A stretch of 64,000 nucleotides of DNA from Aristolochia californica (lineage: Eukaryota; Streptophyta; Magnoliopsida; Piperales; Aristolochiaceae): positions 28,463,610 through 28,527,609 of the forward strand of contig JARWKL010000004.1 in the NCBI GenBank assembly GCA_029961685.1, read 5' to 3'. Below are positions 13,411 to 26,200 of this stretch, piece after piece. Position numbers and translations under genes: made by a program. Position 1 is the stretch's first letter, and each line of letters opens with the position of its first letter. The notes under the pieces were generated by a model. That model did not search any database, had not been told where the DNA came from, and saw only the letters and a list, made by a program, of their open reading frames with translations.

Positions 13411-16400
13411 ATAAAAAAAAGATTTTTCTACACATGTTTTCAAAAATGGATATGTATGCTTCAAAAAAGTTAAAGATGCAAATGACCTACAGATCCAAAT
13501 GTTTTAAAGACAATAACATTAAATTCCCAAGTGAACATGCGGTGGGATATTTACCCGAGTCAAACAAGCCATTATTTTGCCCATTTAAGAAAAGTTGACC
13601 TAACGATCATAGATGATTATAAAGTGATTTATCATTCGTAATGGGATATATTTTTTTAAGGAAGGACTTATATATTTGGAGTCAACACTTAGATAAAAAT
13701 TCTCCGCCTCCCCTTTTCTCGACGATTGTAAAACTTGATATATAAAAACATAAAAGAGTTTACAATCCCTAAAAATTACAGGTACATTTTAGAATTATCT
13801 CTCTCTACATTTGTGCATTGTGGATTTCCATTTTAGATGTATACTTTTTTCTTAAATAAAAACTTGAGCTTTGACTTTCCCTTCATCTCGTAAACAAAAA
13901 AAGAGATAAAAGGCAAATAGATCAGAACAAAATGAAAATTTTAGAGTTTATGTATGGAAAGAATTTATAGCAATAAAAAATGTTAGTAAATAAAATTTAT
14001 TCACACACCACAGATGAACACAAAAGTTATGTTATGCAAGTTTGGGAAATTCCAGTAGTTCAACCCTAATAGCTCAAAATTTAATAAGAAAGAGATTTTT
14101 CTACACATGTTTTAAAAAATGGATATCTATGATTGAAACATAATAAAGATGCAAAATACCTATGGATCCAAACATTTTAAAGATAATAACCTTAAATTCC
14201 CAAGTGAACATTCGGTGGGATATTTACCCTAGTCAAACAAGCTATTATTTTGCCCATTTACAAAAAGCTGATGTAACGATCATAGATGATTGAAAAGTGA
14301 TTTATCGTGCATAACGAGCTATATTTTTTTATGGAATGACGGATGGATAGGGTGTCAACACTTAGTTAAAAATCCCCTTACTCCCCCTTTTCCCGACGAT
14401 TTCAAAACTTTATATATAAAAACAAGAAAGAGTTTACAATCCCTAAAAATTACTGCCACTTTTTGGAATTATCTCTCTCTAGATTTGTGCATTGTGCATT
14501 TCCATTTTAGATGAATACATTTTTCTTAAATCAAAACCTGAGTTTTCACTTTCCCTTCATATCGTTAAAAAAAATAGATCAAAGGCAAATAGATCACATC
14601 AAAAGGAAAATTTCAGAGTTTATGTATGGATATAATAAAGAAAACTTATTCCAACACCACAAATGACCACAAAAGTTTTGTTATCCAAGTTTGAGAAATT
14701 CCACTAGTTCAACCATAATAGCTCAAAATTTTATAAGAAAGAGATTTTTCTAAAAATGTTTAAAAAAATGGATATCCATGCTTGAAACATGTTGAAGATG
14801 CAAATGACCTATTGATCATAACTTTTTAAAGATAATAACATTAAATTCCCAAGTGAACGTTCGGTGGGATATTTACCCGAGCCAAACAAGCCATTATTTT
14901 GCACATTTACAAAAGGCTGGCCTAACGATCATAGATGATTAAAAATTTATTTACCGTGTGTAACGGGCTATATTTTTTTAAGGAATGACTTATGAATTGG
15001 GAGTCAACACTCAGTTAAAAATCTCCCGCCTCCCCCTTTTCCCAACGATTGTAGAACCTGATATATAAAAACTAAAAAGAGTTTACAATCCCTAAAACTT
15101 ATAGACACTTTTTAGAATTATCTCTCTCTACATTTGTGCATTGTGCATTTCAATTTTAGATGTATACTTTTTTCTTAAATCAAAACTTAAGTGTTGACTT
15201 TCCCTTCATCTCGTCAAATAAAGAAGAGATAAAAGCCAAATAGATCACAATAAAATGAAAATTTTAGAGTTTATGTATGGAAATAATTTAAATCATTAAC
15301 AAATGTAAGTAAAGAAAATTTATTATCATACCACAAATGAACAGAAAAGTTTTGTTATCCAAGTTTTAGAAATTCCACTTGTTCAACCCTAATAGCTCGG
15401 AATTTTATAAGAACGAGATTTTTTTACACATGTTTTAAAAAATTGATATGCATACTAGAAACATGTTAAAGATGCAAATGACCTATGGATCCAATCCTTT
15501 TAAGGATAATAACATTAAATTCCCAAGTGAACATGCAGTGGGATATTTACCTGAGTCAAACAAGCCATTATTTTGCCCATTTACAAAAAGCTGACCTAAC
15601 GATCATAGATGATTTTAAAGTGATTTATCATGCGTAACAGACTATTTTCTTGTATGGAATGGCTTATGTATTGGGTGTCAACATTCAATTAAAAATCACC
15701 CGCCTCCCCCTTTTCCCCACGATTGCAGAACTTGATATATAAAACCTAAAAAGAGTTTACAATCCCTAAAAATTACAGGCACTTTTTGGAATTATCTCTC
15801 TCTACATTTATGCATTGTGCATTTCCATTTATATGTGTACTTTTTTCTTAAATAAAAACTTGATTTTTGAATTTCCCTTCATCTCGTAAACAAAAAAAGA
15901 GATAAAAGACAAATAGATCACAACAAAATGAAAATTTTAGAGTTGATGTAAGGAAAGAATTTAAAGCAATAAAAAATGTAAATAAATAAAATTTACTCAC
16001 ACACCACAAATGAACACAAAAGTTTTTTTATACAAGTTCGTGAAATTCCACTAGTTCAACCCAAATAGCTCGGAATTTTATAAGAAAAAGATTTTTCTAC
16101 ACATGTTTTAAAAATGGATATGCATGCATGAAACATGTTAAAGATGCAAATGACCTAGGGATCCAAACATTTTAAAAATAATAACATTAAATTCCCAAGT
16201 GAAAGTTCGGTGGGATATTTACCTGAGTCAAACAAGTCATTATTTTTCCCTTTTTCAAAAAGCTGAAGTAACGATCATAGTTGATTGCAAAGTGATTTAT
16301 CGTGCGTAACGGGCGATATTTTTTGTAAGGAATGACTGATGGATTGGCTTTCAACACTCAGTTAAAAATCGCTCGCCTCCCCCTTTTCCCGACGATAGCA

Positions 16401-18864
16401 AAATTTTATATATAAAAACAAAAAAAAGTTTACATTCCCTAAAAATTACTGCAACTTTTTGGAATTATCTCTCTCTACATTTGTGCATTGTGCATTTCCA
16501 TTTTAGATGTATACTTTTTTCTTATATCAAAAATTGAGTTTTCACTTTCCCTTCATCTCGTAAACAAAAAAAGAGATAAAAGGCAATAGATCACAACAAA
16601 ATAAAAATTTTAGAGTTTATGTATGGAAAGAATTTAAATCAATAACTAATGTAAGTAAAGAAAATTTATTCTCACACCACAAATGAAAGGAAAAGTTTTG
16701 TTATCCAAGTTTGGGAAATTCCACTTGTTCAACCTTAATAGCTCTGAATTTTATAAGAAATATTTTTCTACACATGTTTTAAAAAATGGATATGCATGCC
16801 TGAACCATGTTAAAGATGCAAATCACCTATGGATCCAAACCTCTAAAAGATAATAACATTAAATTCCCAAGTGAACGTGCGATGGGATATTTACCTGAGT
16901 CAAACATGCCATTATTTTTCCCATTTCCAAAAATCTGACCTAACAATTACCGATGATTTTAAAGTGATTTATCATGCATAACGGGCTTTATTTTTGTATG
17001 GAATGACTTATGGATTGGATGTCAACGTTCAGTTAAAAAACCCTTGCCTCCCCCTTTTCCCGATGATTGCAGAACTTGATATTTAAATACTAAAAAGAGT
17101 TTTCAATCCCTAAAAATTAATCACACTTTTTGGAATTACCTTTCCTGACATTTGTGCATTGTGCATTTCCATTTTAGATGTACATTTTTTTCTTAAATCA
17201 AAACTTGAGTTTCCACTTTTGATTCATCTAGCAAACAAAAAAAGAGATAAAAGGCAAATAGATCACAACAAAATAAAAATTTTAGAGTTTATGTATGGAA
17301 AGAATTTAAAGCAATAAAAAATTTAGGTAATGAAAATTTATTCACACACTACAAGTGAACACAAAAATTTTGTTCTCCAAGTTTGGGAAATTCGACTAGT
17401 CCAACCCTAATGACTCGGAATTTTATAAGAAAGAGATTTTTCTACACAAGCATTAAAAAATGGATATGCATGCTTGAAAAATGTGAAATAGGGAAATGAC
17501 ATATGGATCCAAACCTTTTAAAGAGAATAACATTAAATTCCCAAGTGAACGTGCGGTGGGATATTTACCCGAGTCAAACAAGCAATTATTTTGCCCGTTT
17601 AAAAAAAGTTAACTTAACGATCATAGATGATTGTAAAGTGATTTATCATGTGTAACGGGCAATATTATTTTATGGAATGACTTAAGGATTGGGAGTCAAC
17701 ACTCTGTTAAAAATCCGCCGCCTCCCCGTTTTTTTGACGATTGCAGAACCTGATATTTAAAAAACTAAAAAGAGTTTACAATCCCTAAAAATGATAGATA
17801 CTTTTTGGAATTATCTCTTTCTACATTTATGCATTGTGTATTTCAATTTTAGAAGTAAATTATTTTCTGAAATCAAAACTTGAGTTTATGTAAACAAAAA
17901 AAAGAGATAAAAGTAAAATAGATCACTACAAAATGAAAAATTTAGAGTTTATGTATGGTAAAAATTTAAAGCAATAACAAATGTAAGTAAAGAAAATTTA
18001 TTCACACACCACAAATGAAAACAAAAGTTTTATTATCCTAGTTTGGGAAATTCCACTAGTTCAAACCTAATAGCTTGGAATTTTATTAGAAAGAGATTTT
18101 TCTACACATGTTTTAAAAAATGGATATGCATACTTGGAACATGTTAAAGATGCAAATGACCAATGGATTCAAACCTTTTAAAGAGAATAACATTAAATAC
18201 CTAAGTGAACATGCGGTGCGATTTTTACCCAAGTCAAACAAGCAATTTTTTTCCCAATTACAAAAAGTTGGTCTAACGATCATAATTGATGGTAAAGCTA
18301 TTTATCATGCGTAACATGCTATATTTTTGTAAGGAATTACTTATGGAGTGGGAGTCAACACTCAGTTAAAAATCCCCCGCCTCCCCCTTTTCCCGACGAT
18401 TGCAAAACCATATATATCGTAATGGGCTATATTTTTGTAAGTAATGATTTGGATTGGGAGTCAACACTGAGTTAAAAATCCCCCACCTCCCCCTTTTTCC
18501 CGACAATTGCAAAACCTGATATATAAAAACTAAAAACAGTTTACGACCCCGAAAAGTTACTGACCCTTTTTGGAATTATCTCTCTTTACATTTGTGCATT
18601 GTGCATTTCCATTTTAGGTATATACTTTTTCCTTAAATCAAAACTTGAGTTTTCACTTTCCCTTCATCTCGTAAGCAAAAAAAGAGATAAAAAGCAAATA
18701 CAACACAACAAAATAATTTTTTTAGAGTTTAAGTATATAAATAATTTAAAGCAATAAAAAATTTAAATAAAGAAAATTTATTCACACACCACAAATGAAC
18801 ACAAAAGTTTTTTTATACAAGTATGGGAAATTCCACTACTTCAACCCTAATGGCTTAGAATTTT
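13411..18864 (+). repeat. Satellite block A3 (monomers 21-28), second copy of the C-D-E-F series
   Basis: Anchors lie at 13542, 14215, 14864, 15538, 16210, 16882, 17556 and 18216. The first four match the variants at 2404, 3071, 3717 and 4356 in order, offset by ~11.15 kb. Examples are ATTACAGGTACATTTTAG in type C, AAAACTTTATATATAAA and ATTACTGCCAC in type D, AAATAAAGAAGAGAT in type E, and TTTATATGTGTAC in type F. The copies at 17556 and 18216 match those at 5026 and 5700, with the offset grown to ~12.5 kb because two extra monomers (16210, 16882) lie between. The left-domain variant AATTCCCAAG ends in this block. No gene is present. Confidence 0.93.
18415..18520 (+). repeat. ~107 bp partial duplication at the left/right domain boundary
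   Basis: After AAAACCATATATA the sequence returns to TCGTAATGGGCTATATTTTTG and repeats GGATTGGGAGTCAACACT and the C-rich segment. Anchor spacing 18216-18996 is 780. It lies within the last left-domain monomer, just before the switch from AATTCCCAAG to AATTCTCAAG. Confidence 0.8.
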
Positions 18865-19154
18865 AAAAGAAACATATTTTTCTACACATGTTTTAAAAAA
18901 TGGATATGCATGGTTGAAACATGTTAAAGATGCAAATGACCTAATGATCCAAACCATTGTAAGAAAATAACATTGAATTCTTGAGTGAACGTGCGGTGGG
19001 ATATTTACCTGAGTCAAACAAACCATTATTTGGCCCATATACAAAAAAACAGCCCTAACGATCATAGATGATTGTAAAGTGATTTATCATGCGTAGCGGG
19101 CTATATTTTTTTAAGGAATGACTTATGGATTGGGAGTCAACACTCAGTTAAAAA

Positions 19155-19155
<1 letters not shown>

Positions 19156-19193
<38 letters not shown>
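19156..19193 (+). repeat. Poly-C tract of 38 in a satellite monomer
   Basis: Same monomer position as the expansion at 1,873. The C-rich TCCCCCGCCTCCCCC segment is replaced by 38 consecutive C, then TCCC. This is the longest homopolymer in the window, and its length may be inaccurate. Confidence 0.85.
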
Positions 19194-19196
<3 letters not shown>

Positions 19197-20184
19197 CTTC
19201 CTTTTCTCGAGGATTACAAAATCAGATATAAAAAACAAAAAAAAGTTTACAATCCATAAAAATTACAGACACTTTTCGGAATTATCTCTCTCTACATTTG
19301 TTCGTTGTGCATTTCCATTTTAGATATTAACTTTTTTCTTAAATAAAAACTTGAGTTTTCACTTTCACTTCATCTCATACACAAAAAAAGAGATAAAAGG
19401 CAAATAGACCAATACAAAACGAATATTTTAGAGTTTATGTATGGAAAGAATTTAAACCAATAAAAGATGTAAAGAAAATTTATTCACACACCAAAAAGGA
19501 ACACAATAGTTTTGTTATCCAAGTTTGGGAAATTCCACTAGTTCAACCCTAATAGCATGGAATTTTATAAGAAAGAGATTTTTCTACAAATGTTTTAAAA
19601 AATGGATATGCATGCTTGAAACATGTTAAAGATGCAAAGGACCTATGGATTCAAACCTTTAAAGATATTTACATTAAATTCTCAAGTGAACGTGCAGTGG
19701 GATATTTAACTGAGTCAAACAAGCCATTATTTTGCCCTTTTATAAATTGCTGACCTAACGATCATAGATGATTGTAAAGTAATTTATCATGTGTAACGGG
19801 ATATATTTTTGTACGGAATGACTTATTGATTGGGATTCAACACTTAGTTAAAAATCCCCCGCCTCCCCTTTTCCTAACAATTGCAAAACATGCTATACAA
19901 AAAGTAAACCTAAAAATTACAGACTTGTTTTGGAATTATCTCTCTCTACATTTTTGCATTGTGCATTTCTATTTTAGATGTATACTTTTTCCTTAAATCA
20001 AAACTTGAGTTTTCACTTTCCCTTCATCTCGTAAATAAAAAAAGTGATAAAAGGCCAATAAGTAACAACAAAATGAAAATTTTAGAGTTTATGTATGGAA
20101 AGAAAATAAAGCATTAACAAATGTAACTAAAGAAAATTTATTCACACACCACAAATGAACACAAAAGTTTTTTTTATCCAAGTT

Positions 20185-20215
20185 TGGGATATTCACACAT
20201 CCGAGTCAAACAAGC
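20185..20215 (+). repeat. ~170 bp deletion junction between two GGGAWATT motifs
   Basis: GTTTGGGATATTC is followed shortly by ATCCGAGTCAAAC. This fuses the GTTTGGGAAATTCC site near the monomer end with the GTGGGATATTTACCC anchor of the next monomer. The two sites are ~173 bp apart in a normal copy. Anchors 19697 and 20841 are 1,144 apart, the remaining shortfall being two smaller losses at ~19,905 and ~20,366. Confidence 0.75.
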
Positions 20216-23200
20216 TATTATTTTGCCCCACTTTCAAAAAGTTGACCTACCGATGATAGATGATTGTAAAGTGATTTATCATGCGTAAGGGGCTATATTT
20301 ATGTGAGGAATGACTTATGTATTTGTAGTCAACAGTCAATTAGAAATCCTCCGCCTCCCCCTTTTATATATAAAAAATAAAAAGAGTTTGCAATCCCTAA
20401 AAATTACAAACACTTTTTTGAATTATCTCTCTCTACATTTGACCATTGTGCATTTGATTTTTAGAAGTACACTTTTTTCTTAAATCGAAACTTGATTTTT
20501 CACTTTCCCTTCATCTCTTAAACAAAAAAAGAGATTAAAGGCAAATAGATCACAACAAAATGAAAATTTTGGAGTTTATGTTTGGAAAGAATTTAAAGCT
20601 ATAACAAATGTAAGTAAATAAAATTTATACACACACCATAAATGAACACAAAAGTTTTGTTATCCAAGTTTTGGAAATTCCTCTAGTTTAACCCATATAG
20701 CATGGAATTTATAAGAAATTTTTTTTTTAGACATGTTCTAAAAATTGGATATGCAAGCTTGAAACATGTTATAGATGAAAATCACCTATGCATCGAAACC
20801 TTTTAAAGAGAATAAGATTAAATTTTCAAGTGAACGTGCGGTGGGATAATTACCCGAGTCAAAGAAGCTATTATTTTTCCCATTTACAAAAAACTGACCT
20901 AATGATCATAGATGATTGTAAAGTGATTTATCATGCCTAACGGGCTATTTGTTTGTATGGAATGACTTATGGATTTGGAGTCAACACTCAGTTAAAAAAT
21001 CCTCCGCTTCCCCCTTTTCCCGACGATTGCAAAACTTGATATATAAAAAATAAAAAGATTTTGTAATCCATAAAAATAACAGACACTTTTTTGTATTTTC
21101 TCTCTCTACATTTGTGCATTGTTCATTTCAATTTCAGATGTACACCATTTTCTTAAATCAAAACTTGAGTTTTCACTTTCCCTTCATCTCGTAAACAAAA
21201 AAAGAGATAAAAGACAAATAGATCACAAGAAAATGAAAATTTTAGAGTTTATGTAAGGAAAGAATTTAAAGCAATAAAAAATGTTAGTAAAGAAATTTCA
21301 TTCACACACCACAAATGAAGACAAAAGTTTTGTTATGAAAGTTTGGGAAATTCGGCTAGTTCAACCCTAACAGCTTGGAAGTTTATAAGAAACAGATTTT
21401 TCTACATATGTTTTAAAAACTTGGATATACATGCTTGAAACATGTTAAAGATGCGAATGACCTATGGATCCAAACCTTTTAAAGAGAATAACATTAAATT
21501 CTCAAGTGAACGTGCGGTGGGATATTTATCTGAGTCAAACAAGCCATTATTTTGCCCATTTACAAAAAGTTGAGCTAATGTTCATAGATGTTTGTAAAGT
21601 GATTTATCATGCATAACGGCTATATTTTTGTAAGGAATGACTTAGGGATTTGGAGTCAACATTCAGTTAAAAATCCCCCGCCTCCCCCTTTTCCCGAGTA
21701 TTGCAAAACCTGATATATAAATACTAAAAAGAGTTTACAAACCCTAAAAATTAAAGACACTTTTTTGAAGTATCTCTCTCTACATTTGTGCGTTGTGCAG
21801 TTCCATTTTAGATGTATACTTTTTTCTTAAATCAAAATTTGAGTTTTAAATTTCTTTTCTTCTTGTAAACAAAAAAAGAGATAAAAGGCAAATAGATCAT
21901 AATAAAATGACAATTTTATAGTTTATGTATTGAAGGAATTTAAAGTAATAACAAATGTAAGTAAAGAAAATTTATTCACTCACTACAAATGAACACAAAA
22001 GTTTTGTTATCCAAGTTTGAGAAATTCCACTAGTTCAACCTTAATAGCTTGGAATTTTATAAAAAAAAGAGATTTTTCTACACATGTTTTAAAAAATGGA
22101 TATGCATGCTTGAAACATGTTAAAGATTTAAATGACATATGGATCCAAATCTATTCAAAATAATAACATTAAATTTTCAAGTGAACGTGCGATGGGATAT
22201 TTACCCATGTCAAACAAGCCATTTTTTTGCCCAGTTACAAAAAATTGACCTAAAGATCATAGATAATTGTAAAATGATTTATAATGCGTAACGGGCTATA
22301 TTTTTTAAAGGAATGACTTATGGATTGGGAGTCAATACTCAGTTAAAAATCCCCCACCTCTCCCTTTTCCCGATGATTGTAAAACCTGATATATAAAAAC
22401 TAAAAAGAGTTTGCAATCCCTAAAAATTACAGACTCTTTTTTGAATTATCTCTCTCTACATTGTGGATTATACATTTCAATTTTTGATGTATACTTTTTT
22501 CGTATATTGAGTTTTCACTTTCCCTTCATGTCATAAACAAATAAAGAGATAAAAGGAAAATAGATCAAACAAAATAAAATTTTTAGAGTTTGTGTATGGA
22601 AAGAATTTAAAGCAGTAACAAATGTAAGTAAAGAAATTTTTTTCACAAACCACAAATGAACAAAAAAGTTTTGTTACCCAAGTTTGGGAAATTCCACTAG
22701 TTCAACCCTAATGGTTTGGAATTTTATAAGAAAGAGATTTTTCTACACATGGTTTTAAAAATGGATATGCATGCTTGAAACATCTTAAAGATGCAAATGA
22801 CCAATGAATCTAAACCTTTGAAAGAGAATAACATTAAATTCTCAAGTAAACGTGCGGTGGAATATTTACTTGAGTCAAACATGCCATTATTTTGTCCATT
22901 TACAAATAGATGACCTAATGATCATAGATGATTGTAAAGTTATTTAATGGGTATCTTTTTGTTAGGAATAACATATTGATTGGGATTCAACACTTAGTTA
23001 ACAATCCCATGCCTCCTCCTTTTTCTGACGATTGCAAAACATGCTATATAAAAACTAAAAAGAGTTTACAATCCCTAAAAATTACAAACACTTTTTGGAA
23101 TTATCTCTCTTTACATTTGTGCAATGTGCATTTCCATTTTAGATGTAAACTTTTTCCTAAAATCAAAACTTGGGATTTTCACTTTCCCTTCATCTCGTAA

Positions 23201-26200
23201 ACTAAAAAAGAGATAAAAGACAAATAGATCATGAAAAAATGTATATTTTAGAGTTTATGTATGGAAAGAATTTAAAGCAATAACAAATGTAAGTAAAGAA
23301 AATTTATTCACACACCACAAATGAACACTAAAGTTTTATTATCCAAGTTTGGGAAATTCCACTAGTTCAACTCAAATGGCTTGGAATTTTCTAAGAAAGA
23401 GATTTTTCTACACATTGTTTTAAAAAATGATATGCATGCTGAAACATGTTTAAGATGCAAATGACCTATGGATCCAAACTTTTTAAAGAGAATAACATTA
23501 AATTGTCAAGTGAATGTGCATTGAGATATTTACCCGAGTCAAACAAGCCACTATTTTGCCCATTTTCAAAAAGTTGATCTAACGATCATAGATGATTGTA
23601 AATTGATTTATCTTGTGTAATGGGCTATATTTTTTTAAGGAATGACTTATGGATTGGGGGTCAGCACTCCGCTAAAAATCCCCCGCCTCGCCCTTTTCCT
23701 GACGATTGCAAAACCTGATATGTAAAAACTAAAAAGAGTTTGTAATCCCTAAAAATTACAGACACTTTTTTGAATTCTCTCACTCTATATTTGTGCATTG
23801 TGCATTTCAATTTTAGATGTAAACTTTTTTCTTAAATCGAAACTTGAGTATTTAGTTTCCCTTCATTACGTAAACAAAAAAAGAGATAAAAGGCAAATAG
23901 ATCTCAACAAAATAAAAATTTTAGATTTTATGAATTGAAAGATTTTAAAGCAATAACAAATGTAAGCAATGAAAATTTATTCACACACAACAAATGAACA
24001 CAAAAGTTTTGTTATCCAAGTTTGGGAAATTCCACTAGTTCAACCCTAATAGCTTGGAATTTATAAGAAAGTGATTTTTCTACACATGTTTTAAAAAATG
24101 GATATGCATGCTTGAAACATGTTAAAGATTTAAATCACCTATGGATCAAAACCTTTGTAAGAAAATAACATTGAATTCTCAAGTGAACGTGCGGTGGGAT
24201 ATTTACCCGAGTCATACAAGCCATTATTTCGCCCATATACAAAAAGCTGCCCTAACGATCATAGATGATTGTAAAGTGATTTATCATGCGTAACGGGCTA
24301 TATTTTTTTCAGGAATGACTTATGGATTGGGAGTCAACACTCAGTTAAAAATCCCCCGGCCCGCCTTTTCCAGACGATTGCAAAATCTGATATATAAAAG
24401 AAAAAAAAAGTTTACAATCCATAAAAATTACAGACACTTTTCAGAATTATCTCTCTCTACATTTGTCCATTGTGCATTTCCATTTTATATGTTAATTTTT
24501 CTTAAATCAAAACTTGACTTTTCAGTTATCCTTCAACTCGTAAACAAAAAAAGAGATAAAAGGCAAATAGACCAATACAAAAAGAAAATTTTAGAGTTTA
24601 TGTATGGAAAGAATTTAAACCAATGAAAAATGTAAGTAAAGGAAATTTATTCATGCACCGCAAAGGAACACAATAGTTTTGTTATCTAAGTTTGGGAAAT
24701 CCCACTGGTTCAACCCTAATGGCTTGGAATTTTATAAGAATGAGATTTTTCTGAAAATGTTTCAAAAAATGGATATGCATGCTTGAAACATGTTGAAGAT
24801 GCAAATGACCAATGGATCCAAACACTTTAAAGTGATTAACATTAAATTCTCAAGTGAACGTGTGGTGGGATATTTACCTTAGTTAGACAAGCCTTTTTTT
24901 TTCCTTTTTAAATAGCTGACCTAACGATCATAGATGATTGTAAAGTGTTTTATCATGCGTAACGGGCTATATTTTTGTAAGGAATAACTTATTGATTGGG
25001 ATTCAACACTTAGTTAAAAATCCTCCGCCTCCCCCTTTTCCCGACGATTGCAAAACATGCTATACAAAAAGTAAAAAGAGTTTAAAACCCCAAAACATTA
25101 CAGACATGTTTTGGAATTATCTCTCTCTACATTTATGCATTGTGCATTTCTATTTTAGATGTATACTTTTTCCTAAATCAAAACTTGAGTTTTCACTTTC
25201 CCTTCATCTCGTAAACAAAAAAAAGAGATAAAAGACAAATAAGTTACAACAAAATGAAAAATTTAGAGTTTATATGGAAAGAAAACAAAGCAATAACAAA
25301 TGTAAGTGAAGAAAATTTATTCACACACCACAAATGAACACAAAATTTTTGTTATCCAAGTTTGGGAAGTTCCACTAGTTCAACCCTAATAGCTTGGAAT
25401 TTTATTGGAAAAAGATTTTTCTACACATGTTTTAAAAAATGGATATACATGCTTGAAACATGTTAAAGATGCAAATGACCTATGGATCCAAATCTTTTGA
25501 AGATAATAACATTAAATTCTCAACTGAACATGCACTGGGATATTTACCCAAGTCAAACAAGCCATTATTTTGCCCATTTTCAAAAAGTTGACCTTCCGAT
25601 GATAGATGATTGTAAAGTGATTTATCATGCACAAGGGGCTATATTTATGTAAGGAATGACTTATGCATTGGTGGTAAACACTCAGTTAGAAATCCTCCGC
25701 CTCCCCCTTTTCACGGCGATTGCAAAACCTAATATATAAAAACTAAAAAGAGTTTGCAATCCCTAAAAATTACAGACACTTTTTTGAATTATCTCTCTCT
25801 ACATTTGAGCATTGTGCATTTCATTTTTAGAAGTACACTCTTTTCTTAAATTGAAACTTGAGTTTTCACTTTCCCTTCATCTCGCAAACAAAAAAAGAGA
25901 TTAAAGGCAAATTGATCACCACAAAATGAAAATTTTGGAGTTTATGTATGGAAAGAATTTAAAGCAATAACAAATGTAAGTAAAGAAAATTTATTAACAC
26001 ACCACAAGAACACAAAAGTTTTGTTATCATAGTTTTGGAAATTCCTCTAGTTCAACCCACATAGCATGGAATTTTATAAGAAAGAAAATTTTCTAGGCAT
26101 GATCTAAAAACTGGATATGCATGCTTGAAACATGTTAAAGATGAAAATCACTTATGGATCTAAACCTTTTAAAGAGAATAACATTAAATACTCAAGTGAC

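Noticed and set aside
24315..24626. 103-codon plus-strand open frame in the satellite and ~25 similar frames of 60-95 codons
   Set aside because: They start at equivalent places in unrelated monomers, are broken in adjacent copies, and the sequence shows no codon-phase conservation. They are by-products of a tandem repeat.
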